Positions 43,054-51,818 of a DNA stretch of 64,000 nucleotides are shown here, piece after piece. The stretch covers positions 2,232,001 to 2,296,000 of the forward strand of contig NZ_CP022958.1 in the NCBI RefSeq assembly GCF_006496635.1, in the 5' to 3' direction. The position numbers and the translations under genes are program-made. The first letter of the stretch is position 1; each line of letters begins with the position of its first letter. The notes below the pieces were generated by a model, which was given only the letters and a program-made list of their open reading frames with translations, did no database searches and was not told the DNA's origin. Source of the DNA: Azoarcus sp. DD4. GTDB lineage: Bacteria > Pseudomonadota > Gammaproteobacteria > Burkholderiales > Rhodocyclaceae.

Positions 43054-44163
43054 TCAGCGGATGGTGAGCACCTCGCCCCGTGTCGGGGAGCTTGGCGTCA
43101 TGTCCCACGCGCGGATCACCGGCACGAACTTGTCGGTGAGGATGCGCGTCTCGGCCACGGAGCCGTCGTCGCGTTCGGTGTATTCCGTCTGGAGAGTCTT
43201 TTCCTTGTGGGTATCACCTTTGACGACGAGCACACGCCCGGTCCTGGACCGCACCACGCCGGAAATCCCACCCGCGGCCAAGGCCAGGGCGAGATGCCAG
43301 TGCGACAAGGCCCGCGCCGGCGGGCGTAGCGATTGCTGCGCGGCGCCCAGGTGCGTATCGAGCGTCGACCAGAGCCCCTGCAGCCGACCGACTTCTTCGG
43401 CGAACTGCTCGGGCTCCATCGTCACGCGATAGAAGTGCTCCGGCTCGGCCGGGCTGGCGGGGACCACGTATGGCAGGAACGGCCATTCCAGCGGCAGCTC
43501 CTCGGCTTCGAAGTCGCCTTGCCCGATCTGCAGCAGCAGACCGCGCACGGCCTTGACCGAATCCGAAGCCTGGTCGCGCTGGCGAACACGGCGACCGAAG
43601 ATCACTACCTGCTTGAACTGCGTCTCCACCGCGCGGTAGATGCGCAGGTCTTTGAGGTGGCGCGTCAGCCATCCGACCAGCTCGGCATCGAGCACGTAGG
43701 ACGGCACGATGAAGATCAACACCCCGCCGTATTGCAGCAGCGGCAGTGCGCGCTGGTAGAACAGCTTCTCCAGCCGGGCACGACCCTGGCCCTGGTAGCC
43801 GATGTTGCCGTTGGCGTCCTTGGACAGATCGCCATAGGGTGGGTTGAGCCACAGCAGGCCGAAGGTCTGGCGTGAGATCAGCGTGTCCATCAGGTCGCCG
43901 TGAACGCAGCGATCGACGAGTCTGCGTGCGTGGGCCGCACGCTCGGCATCGTACTCGACGGCGAATGCCTTGACCTGCTCGCGCCCGAGGGCGTGGGCGG
44001 CTTCGGCGATCGCCACACCTTCGCCGGCGCAGGGATCGAAAATGCACATCGGCCCGTCAGTGGGTGCCAGTGCGGCGAGTGTTCTTTCAAGCGTGGGTTC
44101 GTTGGTGGGGAAGTACCCGTTCTTCACGAAATTGCGGGCGAGCCGCGGGAACATGAGTGCCAT
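43054..44163 (-). CDS. DNA adenine-type methyltransferase of the ICE (DUF6094-like)
   Basis: The 369-residue protein has SAM-binding motif I IFDPCAGEGVAIAEA (about residues 40-54) and catalytic motif IV LLWLNPPYGD (about 105-114), the N-P-P-Y form of N6-adenine or N4-cytosine methylases. The C-terminal half is unassigned and no restriction enzyme is adjacent, so it is an orphan methylase that could protect the ICE from host restriction. The ATG at 44163 has CAGGAG upstream. The first 13 codons (44126-44163) are included in the 936-bp duplication. Confidence 0.87.
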   Translation of the reverse strand: MALMFPRLARNFVKNGYFPTNEPTLERTLAALAPTDGPMCIFDPCAGEGVAIAEAAHALGREQVKAFAVEYDAERAAHARRLVDRCVHGDLMDTLISRQTFGLLWLNPPYGDLSKDANGNIGYQGQGRARLEKLFYQRALPLLQYGGVLIFIVPSYVLDAELVGWLTRHLKDLRIYRAVETQFKQVVIFGRRVRQRDQASDSVKAVRGLLLQIGQGDFEAEELPLEWPFLPYVVPASPAEPEHFYRVTMEPEQFAEEVGRLQGLWSTLDTHLGAAQQSLRPPARALSHWHLALALAAGGISGVVRSRTGRVLVVKGDTHKEKTLQTEYTERDDGSVAETRILTDKFVPVIRAWDMTPSSPTRGEVLTIR

Positions 44164-45061
44164 GGGAATCTCCTGGGCATGTCGATAGAGAGAAGCGGAC
44201 ATGCGCGTGGGCATGTCCGGTGCCGAGACCTCAGGCCACCGCTTCGAGCGGCAGGTCGGGGGTGATCGGGTACCCGGAGGCGTCCGTGGTGAGCACGTTG
44301 CTTCGGATCAGGCTGCCCAGCGCCTGGGTCAGCGCCGGTACGTCGATGGCGAGCCGATGGCCTTCCAAGGGCCCGAGCGCGAACGGAAGGCGGGTCAGCA
44401 TCGACCGCGCCTGCAACAGCTCCAGCACGATGTCGCGCCAGTGATCGAGCAGCGGCAGCGGGCAGGTGTCCCGCACCAGGGACCACAGCCGCTCAAGCCG
44501 GTGTGCGGATTCGAGCGGCAGGAGTGCCAGCGCGCTGGCGTTGGCCTTGTCGGGCTTCACGGCGCGACGGTCGAACAGCCACACGTTCGTCAGCGAGCCG
44601 AACAGCGTGCGCCTGTAGGCGCGGGTGATGCGCTTCTCCAGGTTGTCGACGTTGCCGACGAAGACCGGGACGCTCGCGCCCTGCTCGGTGATGACATGGA
44701 ACTGGTCCAGCCCCTGCTCGTCGCGGCCCAGGGTCAGGCGAGCCAGAAACTCCTGGACGGCAGTGTCGCGCGCCCAGATCGAGAGAAAGACCAGGTTGCC
44801 GTTCTCGTCGCCGATGCAGCCGTCGGCCATCAGGTCGGGGCATTCGTCGATGCGGTACAGCGTCCTGGATGATGCGGTTGCAGGCATGGTGTCGTCCTCG
44901 AAGGAATCGGAGACAGCACGGCCCGCCGGGGCAGTAGCTGCCCCAAGGGGTGGAAGAAAGCGCCGGGAACGGCTTGGCGAAGAGAAAGACCTGTGCGTCG
45001 CAACGCACCGTAGCCTTGAGGGTCTTGGCTACCTGGGCATGTTGCCGGCAACGCCGACGGA
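44126..45061. repeat. 936-bp direct repeat, copy 1
   Basis: This segment recurs at 57918-58853 in the same orientation with only two differences noticed (near 44165 and 44493), i.e. about 99.8% identity. It covers the first codons of the methyltransferase gene, the whole 218-aa gene and its leader. Beyond 45061 the two copies remain only distantly similar. The 12.9 kb between the copies carries the ietAS island. Confidence 0.92.
44231..44887 (-). CDS. Conserved 218-residue ICE protein, copy 1
   Basis: I do not know the function of this family. The protein begins MPATASSRTLYRIDECPDLMADGCIGDENGNLVFLS-type sequence, has a mixed alpha/beta body with VPVFVGNVDNLEKRITRAYRRTLFG and no evident catalytic motif, and is soluble. 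It belongs to the DNA-handling block of the ICE backbone, next to the methyltransferase, and is preceded by the structured leader shared with radC. An identical copy lies at 58023-58679; neither copy has a lesion. Confidence 0.8.
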   Translation of the reverse strand: MPATASSRTLYRIDECPDLMADGCIGDENGNLVFLSIWARDTAVQEFLARLTLGRDEQGLDQFHVITEQGASVPVFVGNVDNLEKRITRAYRRTLFGSLTNVWLFDRRAVKPDKANASALALLPLESAHRLERLWSLVRDTCPLPLLDHWRDIVLELLQARSMLTRLPFALGPLEGHRLAIDVPALTQALGSLIRSNVLTTDASGYPITPDLPLEAVA

Positions 45062-45062
45062 C
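44888..45062 (-). ncRNA. Structured leader of the 218-aa gene, copy 1 (radC RNA motif candidate)
   Basis: The 5' block 45002-45062 contains the same GTAGCC...GGCTAC stem and CATGCCCAG segment as the radC leader, plus an extra perfect stem GTTGCCGGCAAC. Downstream a GC-rich hairpin (GGGGCAG...CTGCCCC, about 44925-44945) precedes the ribosome-binding site (gaggacgacacc before the ATG). Confidence 0.65.
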
Positions 45063-45544
45063 ACGGGGGCAGATTGCTTCAGGTGATCAATGGGCCGTAG
45101 CGAAAAACCGCTTTGCAGTGTGCCCTTGTTTGCTTGCTTGGCCCCGATACTCTGAGGAGGGACCTGGCCAGCAATACCCTCGCTCCAGTTCGCTGTAGCG
45201 CGGTTCGACAACCCGGGCGAGACAAAGGCAGACTTCGGCCATTATGCATAGCTCCCAGTTTAAACGCTATTCGTTATTATCTAATCATAACGGCCAGGAC
45301 TTGCCTTCGCTCACTCGTGCGGCCCAGTCATTCACTTGGCCGCTGCTCTCCGACAGCTGCCGGTCACTCAACTTCGGTGCGAGCAGTTCAGGAGGATGAG
45401 CAAGTACCCAGGTTTGGAAGGCGAGCCCCTTGAGCGGCCAAACGCGATGGGGCGAGCCAGCCGCCATGACTGCTGATAAGATTGCCCCGTTGTAGTGTCT
45501 ATAAGTTGGCAAGGAGCCATAGACAGCTAATCACGGAAGACGAC
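45063..45544. other. Left edge of the ietAS island
   Basis: This 482-base region separates the ICE backbone from the ietA gene. It holds only the doubtful small minus-strand frame at 45285-45467 and an AT-rich patch near 45260-45290 that could be a promoter. Sequence just past 45061 still resembles the corresponding bases after copy 2, then diverges. Confidence 0.4.
45285..45467 (-). CDS. Doubtful small protein or gene fragment
   Basis: The 60-residue frame (from MAAGSPHRVWPLKGLAFQTW to ARVSEGKSWPL) has a balanced composition unlike the Arg-rich shadows around it and is not opposed by a real gene, so it may be a genuine small protein or the C-terminal end of a lost gene. The frame extends 15 codons further upstream. 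I recognise no family. Confidence 0.25.
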   Translation of the reverse strand: MAAGSPHRVWPLKGLAFQTWVLAHPPELLAPKLSDRQLSESSGQVNDWAARVSEGKSWPL

Positions 45545-46573
45545 ATGGCCAGCGCAGATCAACTTAAGGCGCTTGTGAAATCCCACATCAACCGCGACGA
45601 TGGGCAATTTTACTCGATCGCCATGCAAGTTGCGGCGCACGAGGCGAGGGTGGGGCACGGCAAGCTCGCAGAAGAACTGCGCGACATGATCGACGCAGCG
45701 AAGGCGCGCGCCTTGCCGGGCGAGACGGGGAAACTGGTCCAGATGGCGCGCCCCCGAGGCGAACTGGCCAATCTGCTGCTCGTGAGCTACCCGAAAAACC
45801 GAATTGCGGACATGGTGCTGGACGACGCGGTTCAGCAGCAACTGCAGCGGATCATGAAGGAACAGCGGATGTTCGCGCGCATCCGCGAGCACGGCCTGTC
45901 ACCTCGACGCAAGCTGCTGTTGGTCGGCCCGCCCGGCACGGGCAAGACGATGACGGCCTCTGTTCTCGCCGGAGAACTCGGCATCCCGCTGTTTCTGGTG
46001 CGCCTGGATGCGCTCATCACGAAGTTCATGGGTGAAACGGCCGCCAAGCTGCGGCAGGTCTTCGACGCCATCGCGGACGTGCGGGGCGTGTATTTCTTTG
46101 ACGAGTTCGATGCGATCGGCTCCCAACGCGGGCTGGCCAACGACGTCGGCGAGATCCGCCGCGTACTCAACAGCTTCCTGCAGATGATCGAGCACGACCA
46201 GTCGAACAGCCTGATCATTGCGGCCACCAATCACCCGGAGATCCTTGACTACGCCTTGTTCCGCCGCTTCGACGATGTCATCGAATATCACTTGCCCACG
46301 CCGGCGCAGACCGTCGAGTTGATCCGTGCGCGCCTAGGCAGTTTCGCCCCTAAGCCGTTCCCTACGAAGGCAATCACGAGCAGAGCGGATGGCTTGAGCT
46401 ACGCCGAGATTCGGCGTGCGGTCGATGAAGCCATCAAGGAAGCGGTCATGCACGATGAAGCCAGGGTGGGATCAGATGCTCTTGGGCGTGCGCTGGAGGA
46501 GCGGCGATGGTTGAACGAGAAACTTAAACAGAACAACAAACCGGTCAACCATGGCGGATCAGGCACCCGATAA
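45545..46573 (+). CDS. ietA: AAA ATPase of an ietAS-type pair
   Basis: The 342-residue protein is a classic AAA ATPase: helical N-terminus (to about residue 85), Walker A LLVGPPGTGKT (about 123-133), Walker B VYFFDEFDAIG (about 180-190), sensor IIAATNHPE and arginine-finger region FRRFDDVIEY. It is paired with a downstream subtilisin-like protease, the composition of ietAS, described as a toxin-antitoxin-like plasmid stability/exclusion pair and also found as an anti-phage system. The start was chosen for the GGAAGA site; 21 more codons upstream are open. It overlaps the protease start by 23 bases. Confidence 0.82.
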   Translation: MASADQLKALVKSHINRDDGQFYSIAMQVAAHEARVGHGKLAEELRDMIDAAKARALPGETGKLVQMARPRGELANLLLVSYPKNRIADMVLDDAVQQQLQRIMKEQRMFARIREHGLSPRRKLLLVGPPGTGKTMTASVLAGELGIPLFLVRLDALITKFMGETAAKLRQVFDAIADVRGVYFFDEFDAIGSQRGLANDVGEIRRVLNSFLQMIEHDQSNSLIIAATNHPEILDYALFRRFDDVIEYHLPTPAQTVELIRARLGSFAPKPFPTKAITSRADGLSYAEIRRAVDEAIKEAVMHDEARVGSDALGRALEERRWLNEKLKQNNKPVNHGGSGTR

Positions 46574-49040
46574 GCGGAAGCACCTCGTTCTTCACGACAC
46601 ATCGAAACCACAGGGCTTTACGGCGCACTCCCCTGTGGTGCAAAAGAAGCCACTCCCGGAACTTCCGCGGCAGCAGCACGGCCAGGCGTTGCAAGCCCAG
46701 CTCCATGCACTGGAGCCAGTAGCCGAGGCTGCGGCGGAGGCACAGCAGCACTACGGCCTCGAAAGCGGTCTAGGACTGCAGATCCAATTCATCGGTCAGC
46801 CTGACGTCGAACTCGCGTTCCAAAGCCTTGCGGACGAGGGGAAGAAGATCGAGCTCCTCAGTGTCTACAAGGAAGGCTCAACCACTTACGCCAACGTCTT
46901 TGTGCCTGATGGCCAGTTGGCGCGCTTCGAAAAGTACGTCGTCGAATACCTGGAAGAGAAGAAGGACAAGAACGGCAAACCCCGCGACCATAAGGCACTG
47001 CTCAACACGATCGCCTCGATCCGCGCGGCGGAGCTGCGAGCGTTATGGACCGACGACCTCGAGCTGTTGCCCAACGACGCGAGCGAGCCCTTCTGGTGGG
47101 AAGTCTGGTTGCCCGTGCGCGGCCAACGGCAAGCCGTCGTGGAGGACTTCAGAAAGCTCGCCGAGCTGGCCGGCTGCACCGTTAGTAACCAGCAGGCCAA
47201 CTTCCCCGAGCGAACGGTCGTGCTGATGTACGGCTCCCAACAGCAGTTTGCACAGTCCGTCATGATGCTGAACTGCGTGGCCGAACTGCGGCGCGCCAAA
47301 GATACGGCCGAGTTCTTCGACGGCATGGCGGCGGGCGAACAGCAGCAGTGGCTGGACGCGACGCTCGCGCATGCGCAATTTCCCGTGGAGGACAGCGACA
47401 CCCCGCACGTTTGCCTCCTGGACTCGGGCGTCAACCGCGGCCATCCGCTGCTCTCCCGACTGCTCGCAGACGCCGACATGCACACGGTGGAACCGGCCTG
47501 GGGCACCGACGATGTTGCCAATCACGGCTCCGGCTTGGCCGGTCTCGCTGCGTTTGGGGATTTGACGGAGGTGCTCGCCTCCACCCACCCCGTTGCGCTG
47601 GAACACCGCCTGGAGTCGGTAAAGCTCACGCCTGACGAGGGGGCCAACAAGGGGGATGCGAAGCACCACGCCTACTTGTTTGCGGAAGCCGTCAGTCGTC
47701 CCGAGGTCGCCGCACCGCAACGGCGCCGGGTCTTCACCTCGGCGGTGAGCGCGTCGGACTACCGCGACCGCGGTCGCCCATCGTCGTGGTCCGCGACGGT
47801 CGATCGACTCGCGGCCGATTCGGACGGCGCTGGGACTTTTCCTCGCCTTATCGTCCTCGCAGCAGGCAACACGCGCACACACGACGCATGGATGGAATAC
47901 CCGGTCAGCCTTTCGACCAACCTCATTCACGACCCGGGACAAGCCTGGAACGCCGTCACCGTCGGGGCGTACACGGACAAGATCGAAACCGAGACAGTAG
48001 GCGTCAGCGCGATCGCTGCGGAGGGTGGCCTGAGCCCCTTCACGACGACCTCACGGACGTGGGACAGCGCTTGGCCGTTGAAGCCCGATGTCGTTCTGGA
48101 AGGTGGCAATGTCGGCCAGGACGCGTTTGGGGCGGCGGGAATGCCGAGCCTCAATCTCCTCACGACACACCATCGCCCGCATGAACGACTCTTCACCACG
48201 ACTAACGCGACCAGCGCCGCATCGGCCCAGTGCGCCCGCATGGCTGCGCAGCTCATGGCCGCCTATCCATCGCTTCGCCCGGAGACCGTGCGCGCGCTGA
48301 TCGTCCATTCGGCCGAATGGACTCCCGCGATGCGCGAGATGTTCTTGCCCGCGGGCAAGAAGCCGACCAAGCAGGATTACGCGAATCTCATCCGGCATTG
48401 CGGGTGGGGCGTGCCGGACTTGGACCGGGCACTGTGGAGCGCAGGCCATTCGCTCACGCTCGTGGTCGAGGACTTGGTGCATCCCTATGCCAAGGAGAAG
48501 GGCCGAGGTGTGGTCACTCGCCATATGAACCTGCACGCCCTGCCTTGGCCCCGCGAGGAGCTCGAAGCCCTGCAGGACACCAAGGTCCAGATGCGAGTGA
48601 CCTTGTCGTATTTCATCGAGCCCAACCCGTCCGCTCGCGGCACTTCGTCGAAGTTCCATTACCCCTCGCACCGTCTTCGGTTCGACGTGCAACGCGCACT
48701 GGACGCATCAACCGAGGACTTCGTTGCCCGCGTGAATGCGGCGGCCAAGCGCGAGGATGAAGGCGACCCGGTGGATCCAAAGGATCCCGACTGGTACTTG
48801 GGCGACCGCCAACGGCATCGCGGTTCCCTGCACCAGGACGTTTGGGAGGGCACGGCGGCAGATCTGGCCAGCCGAGGCTTCATTGCGGTCTACCCTTCGA
48901 CGGGCTGGTGGCGAACTCGGCCAGCTCTGGAGCGCTACGACCTGCCGGTGCGCTACAGCTTGGTGGTCTCTCTCCGTACCGAGCAGGTCGAAGTTGATCT
49001 ATACAACGCGATCACGCAGAAGATTGCCATTGCAACTTGA
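46551..49040 (+). CDS. ietS: Subtilisin-like (S8) protease of an ietAS-type pair
   Basis: The 829-residue protein has a ~280-residue N-terminal domain and an S8 peptidase core: VCLLDSGVNRGHPLL (Asp near residue 290), VANHGSGLAGLAAF (His near 325) and NATSAASAQCARMAAQLMA (Ser near 557). A ~230-residue C-terminal extension follows. There is no signal peptide, so it is cytoplasmic, as expected if the AAA partner controls it. The gene follows and overlaps ietA. In the ietAS scheme the protease is the toxic partner and the ATPase restrains or directs it (from the literature as I recall it, not from this sequence). Confidence 0.82.
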   Translation: MADQAPDKRKHLVLHDTSKPQGFTAHSPVVQKKPLPELPRQQHGQALQAQLHALEPVAEAAAEAQQHYGLESGLGLQIQFIGQPDVELAFQSLADEGKKIELLSVYKEGSTTYANVFVPDGQLARFEKYVVEYLEEKKDKNGKPRDHKALLNTIASIRAAELRALWTDDLELLPNDASEPFWWEVWLPVRGQRQAVVEDFRKLAELAGCTVSNQQANFPERTVVLMYGSQQQFAQSVMMLNCVAELRRAKDTAEFFDGMAAGEQQQWLDATLAHAQFPVEDSDTPHVCLLDSGVNRGHPLLSRLLADADMHTVEPAWGTDDVANHGSGLAGLAAFGDLTEVLASTHPVALEHRLESVKLTPDEGANKGDAKHHAYLFAEAVSRPEVAAPQRRRVFTSAVSASDYRDRGRPSSWSATVDRLAADSDGAGTFPRLIVLAAGNTRTHDAWMEYPVSLSTNLIHDPGQAWNAVTVGAYTDKIETETVGVSAIAAEGGLSPFTTTSRTWDSAWPLKPDVVLEGGNVGQDAFGAAGMPSLNLLTTHHRPHERLFTTTNATSAASAQCARMAAQLMAAYPSLRPETVRALIVHSAEWTPAMREMFLPAGKKPTKQDYANLIRHCGWGVPDLDRALWSAGHSLTLVVEDLVHPYAKEKGRGVVTRHMNLHALPWPREELEALQDTKVQMRVTLSYFIEPNPSARGTSSKFHYPSHRLRFDVQRALDASTEDFVARVNAAAKREDEGDPVDPKDPDWYLGDRQRHRGSLHQDVWEGTAADLASRGFIAVYPSTGWWRTRPALERYDLPVRYSLVVSLRTEQVEVDLYNAITQKIAIAT

Positions 49041-49457
49041 TAGTCTTCATCGGTTACCGGCTCCTCAAGGCAGGGAAGACTAGAAATCCCGACCAGCGGC
49101 GCCAGACACGCGCATGGCGCCCCGGTCGTTCGTGCTTCCTACAAGCAGCCGCAAATGGCCGACAGCCTACTGACTTCCCGTTGCCGTTGAGCGGCAGGAG
49201 GGCTCAGAAAGATGTCATCGACTGGTCGCGGATCTGAATGACCGGCTCGGGTCGTTTTGAGACCGTAAGCCCCACCTCGCAGATCGGCGAAGAAAAAGAG
49301 CGGACCATGCCGCGATGGGCACGATCCGCTTGGGGGTCAGGCTTTCAGCTTGCGCAGGCCTTCCGCGGTAAGCGTCCGCCCAGCGCCGCCCAGCACCGTC
49401 TTTCGTTGGTGACGGGGATCGCCCAGAGTGGTGCCCACCAAATTTCTGGTGGGGACC
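49041..49457. other. Right edge of the ietAS genes, with an ICE fragment
   Basis: No intact gene is seen. Arms TAGTCTTC (about 49041-49048) and GAAGACTA (about 49075-49082) form a loose inverted repeat right after the ietS stop. The main feature is a 69-base copy of the end of the DUF932 gene (see 49299-49367). Confidence 0.4.
49299..49367. repeat. Copy of the 3' end of the DUF932 gene
   Basis: These 69 bases match 58962-59030 with one mismatch. At 58962-59030 they span the stop codon and last ~10 codons of the DUF932 gene and the flank beyond it. Here the gene does not continue, so it is a broken backbone fragment marking a recombination edge between the ietAS genes and the IS66 remnant. 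Confidence 0.85.
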
Positions 49458-49879
49458 ACTTTGGCCACGAACGGCATCACCCGGGTGACCCGCAAGGGGC
49501 GCCCGAACTACCCGATCGACTTCAAACGCCACCTTGCCGCGCTCGCCTGCGAGCCGGGGATCTCGGTGGCAAAGCTCGCCCTCGAACACGGCATCAACGC
49601 GAACTTGCTGTTCAAGGGGCGCCGTCACTACCGTGCAGGGTGGTTCGGCGAACCACAGCCGGCGCATCAGCGGCCCCGCGGCCGCGCGTGTGCGAAGCGC
49701 CGAAACTGTTGCCGGTGATGACCGTGTCGCCGCCAGTCGACCAGTCGTTAGCACCGACGGGCATCAAGCCGGCGGCCGCGCTCGAGATCGTTATCGGCGG
49801 AGCGACCGTGCGGGTGCTTGGTGAAGTCAGTCGCGACGCACTGTGTACGGTCCTCGACTGTTTGGCCGAGCGGGCATGA
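49458..49879 (+). pseudogene. tnpA: IS66 tnpA, frameshifted
   Basis: The first part (from TTG 49458: ATNGITRVTRKGRPNYPIDF) is the IS66 Orf1 helix-turn-helix domain; near 49660 the family sequence moves to another frame (PRVCEAPKLLPVMTVSPPVD...) and runs to the stop at 49879. A single-base change in 49640-49670 explains this. The usual ATG is replaced by TTG. The stop overlaps tnpB as ATGA. Confidence 0.75.
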
Positions 49880-50223
49880 TCGGCTTGCCGGCAGGCTCGC
49901 GCATCTGGCTGGTGGCCGGCGTGACCGACATGCGTCGTGGCATGGACGGTCTGGCGGCGATCGTGCAAGGGGCGCTCGCCGAGAATCCATTCTCCGGGCA
50001 CGTCTTCATCTTCCGAGGACGGCGGGGCGATCTCGTAAAGTTGCTGTGGTGGAGCGGGGACGGTCTGTGCCTGTTCGCGAAGCGCCTCGAACGGGGTCGC
50101 TTCATCTGGCCGCAGGCGACCGAGGGGGCTGTGCATCTGACGGCGGCGCAGATGTCGATGCCACTCGAAGGCATCGACTGGCGTCGCCCTGAGCGGACTT
50201 GGCAACCCGACTGCGCGGCCTGA
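49876..50223 (+). CDS. tnpB: IS66 TnpB (Orf2)
   Basis: The 115-residue protein has the conserved IS66 TnpB sequence: WLVAGVTDMRRGMDGLAAIV, the HVFIFRGRRGDLVKLLWW core and LCLFAKRLERGRF. It is needed for IS66 transposition, but its catalytic role is not known. The gene is intact, overlaps tnpA by 4 bases and is followed after 63 bases by tnpC. Confidence 0.9.
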   Translation: MIGLPAGSRIWLVAGVTDMRRGMDGLAAIVQGALAENPFSGHVFIFRGRRGDLVKLLWWSGDGLCLFAKRLERGRFIWPQATEGAVHLTAAQMSMPLEGIDWRRPERTWQPDCAA

Positions 50224-50286
50224 AGATCGGAGCATGGCGCCCCCGGGGGGCTGTTCACGCCCCGCGGCATCGCGTAGACTTCCGTC

Positions 50287-51400
50287 ATGCATGCGACGAC
50301 GCCTCTTCCCGATGACCAGGCTGTGCTCAAGGCCCTGGTGACGGCCCAGCAGGCCGAGATCGCGCGCCTGAACCTCATCATCGCCAAACTGCGTCGGATG
50401 CAGTTCGGTCGCCGCTCCGAGCAATGGGACGGTATGCTCGCTCAGCTCGAACTCGCCCTCGAGGGCATCGAGGCTGCCCAGCGCGATGCGGCCGCGAGCG
50501 TCCCGCCGGAGACGACCAGCGACGCAGGCTCGTCATCGAAGCGCCCCGCCCGCAAACCCTTGCCCGATCACCTGCCGCGCGAGACAGTCGAACACGCGCC
50601 CACCGAAAGCAACTGCCCCGACTGCGGCAGCATCTTCGTGAAGCTCGGCGAGGACGTCTCGGAGATGCTCGAGTATGTGCCGGCCCACTTCAAGGTCATC
50701 CGGCACGTGCGCCCGAAGCTCGCCTGCTCGCGCTGCGAGCGGATCGTGCAGGCGCCGGCACCTACGCGGCCGATCGAGCGCGGACTGCCCGGGCCGGCCT
50801 TGCTCGCGCATGTGCTGGTGGACAAGTTCTGCGATCACCTGCCGTTGTATCGGCAAAGCGCCATCTACGCGCGCTCGGGCATCGAGCTCGACCGCTCGAC
50901 GCTCGCGGATTGGGTCGGGTAATCGGCGCAGCTGCTCGACCCCTTAGTCGAGGCGCTGCGCCGCTATGTGCTTGCCGCCGACAAGGTCCATGCCGACGAC
51001 ACCCCGCTACCGGTGCTCGCGCCCGGCGAAGGCCGGACCAAGACGGCGCGGCTATGGACCTATGTTCGGGACGATCGCCCAGCGGGCAGCAATGACCCTC
51101 CGGCCGTGTGGTTCGCGTACTCGCCCAATCGCAAGGGCGAGCATCCGCAGCGTTACCTGCGCATCTTCACCGGCATCCTGCAGGCCGACGCCTATGCTGG
51201 CTTCAACGCCATTTATGCGACTGGGCAGGTGCAGGAGGCCGCCTGCTGGGCCCATCTGAGACGCAAGCTCTTCGATGTGCATCGGGCGCAGGCTTCACCG
51301 ATCGCCGCCGAGGCGCTCACGCGGATCGGTCAGCTATACGCGATCGAAGCGAGCGTCCGCGGCGAGCCCCCACCCATCCGCCGCGCGGCACGGCAGGCCC
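50287..51400 (+). pseudogene. tnpC: IS66 tnpC transposase, interrupted and truncated
   Basis: The frame starts with the TnpC leucine-zipper and zinc-finger domain (KLRRMQFGRRSEQWD; CPDCGSIF...CSRCERIV), reaches an in-frame TAA at 50920-50922 inside DRSTLADWVG, then continues in the same frame with the DDE domain (VHADDTPLPVLAPG; DAYAGFNAIYATG; EAACWAHLRRKLFDVH). Homology ends at RRAARQAR near 51400, losing the C-terminal third including the last catalytic Glu region. It cannot encode an active transposase. Confidence 0.88.
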
Positions 51401-51697
51401 GGCTCGGGACCGGCGCTCATCGTCAACACGCCGCCAGCGCTGGGCGACGGGCCGGCGGCGCCTGCGCCTGCGTCCATACCGCGTGCGGCGCCCGTGGCAT
51501 CACCATCGCGCCCGACCGATGCGACGCCTGCCCGGTCGGCCCGGCCGGCGCGGCCACGGAAATCGGCATCGGCTGCCCGGAAGAGCAAGGAGGGCGCGCG
51601 TGCCACGGCCGCAGAGGCGGTGGCGTCGCGCGACAAGTCGGCGGCCGAGCGCGATGTCGATATCCTGACCGCCATCATCAAGAGCGAGGGGAAGTAG
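51401..51697 (+). pseudogene. C-terminal fragment of an unidentified Pro/Ala-rich protein
   Basis: Directly after the IS66 break, in another frame, is a ~98-codon stretch of Pro/Ala/Arg-rich sequence ending in a compact helical tail (RDKSAAERDVDILTAIIKSEG). The low-complexity linker plus conserved-looking tail suggest the end of a chromosomal gene whose front was removed with the IS66 end. I cannot name the parent. Confidence 0.45.
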
Positions 51698-51818
51698 AGC
51701 GTCGGCAACGGATCGCCCCGAGCGGCGACGCCGTGGTGGTGCGGCGCGAGGTTTGCAGGCTCAAGAACCGCGCGGCCGTGCCGATCACCAGAGGGTCATC
51801 CGATCCCGATCCTTGCCG

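Larger units (their letters stand above)
49440..51400 (+). mobile_element. Decayed IS66-family element
   Basis: Three genes in IS66 order (tnpA, tnpB, tnpC) are recognisable. tnpA has a frameshift, tnpC has an in-frame stop and is cut short near 51400, and only tnpB is intact. I could not define the left inverted repeat, and the right end is missing because another gene fragment begins at about 51400. Confidence 0.8.
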
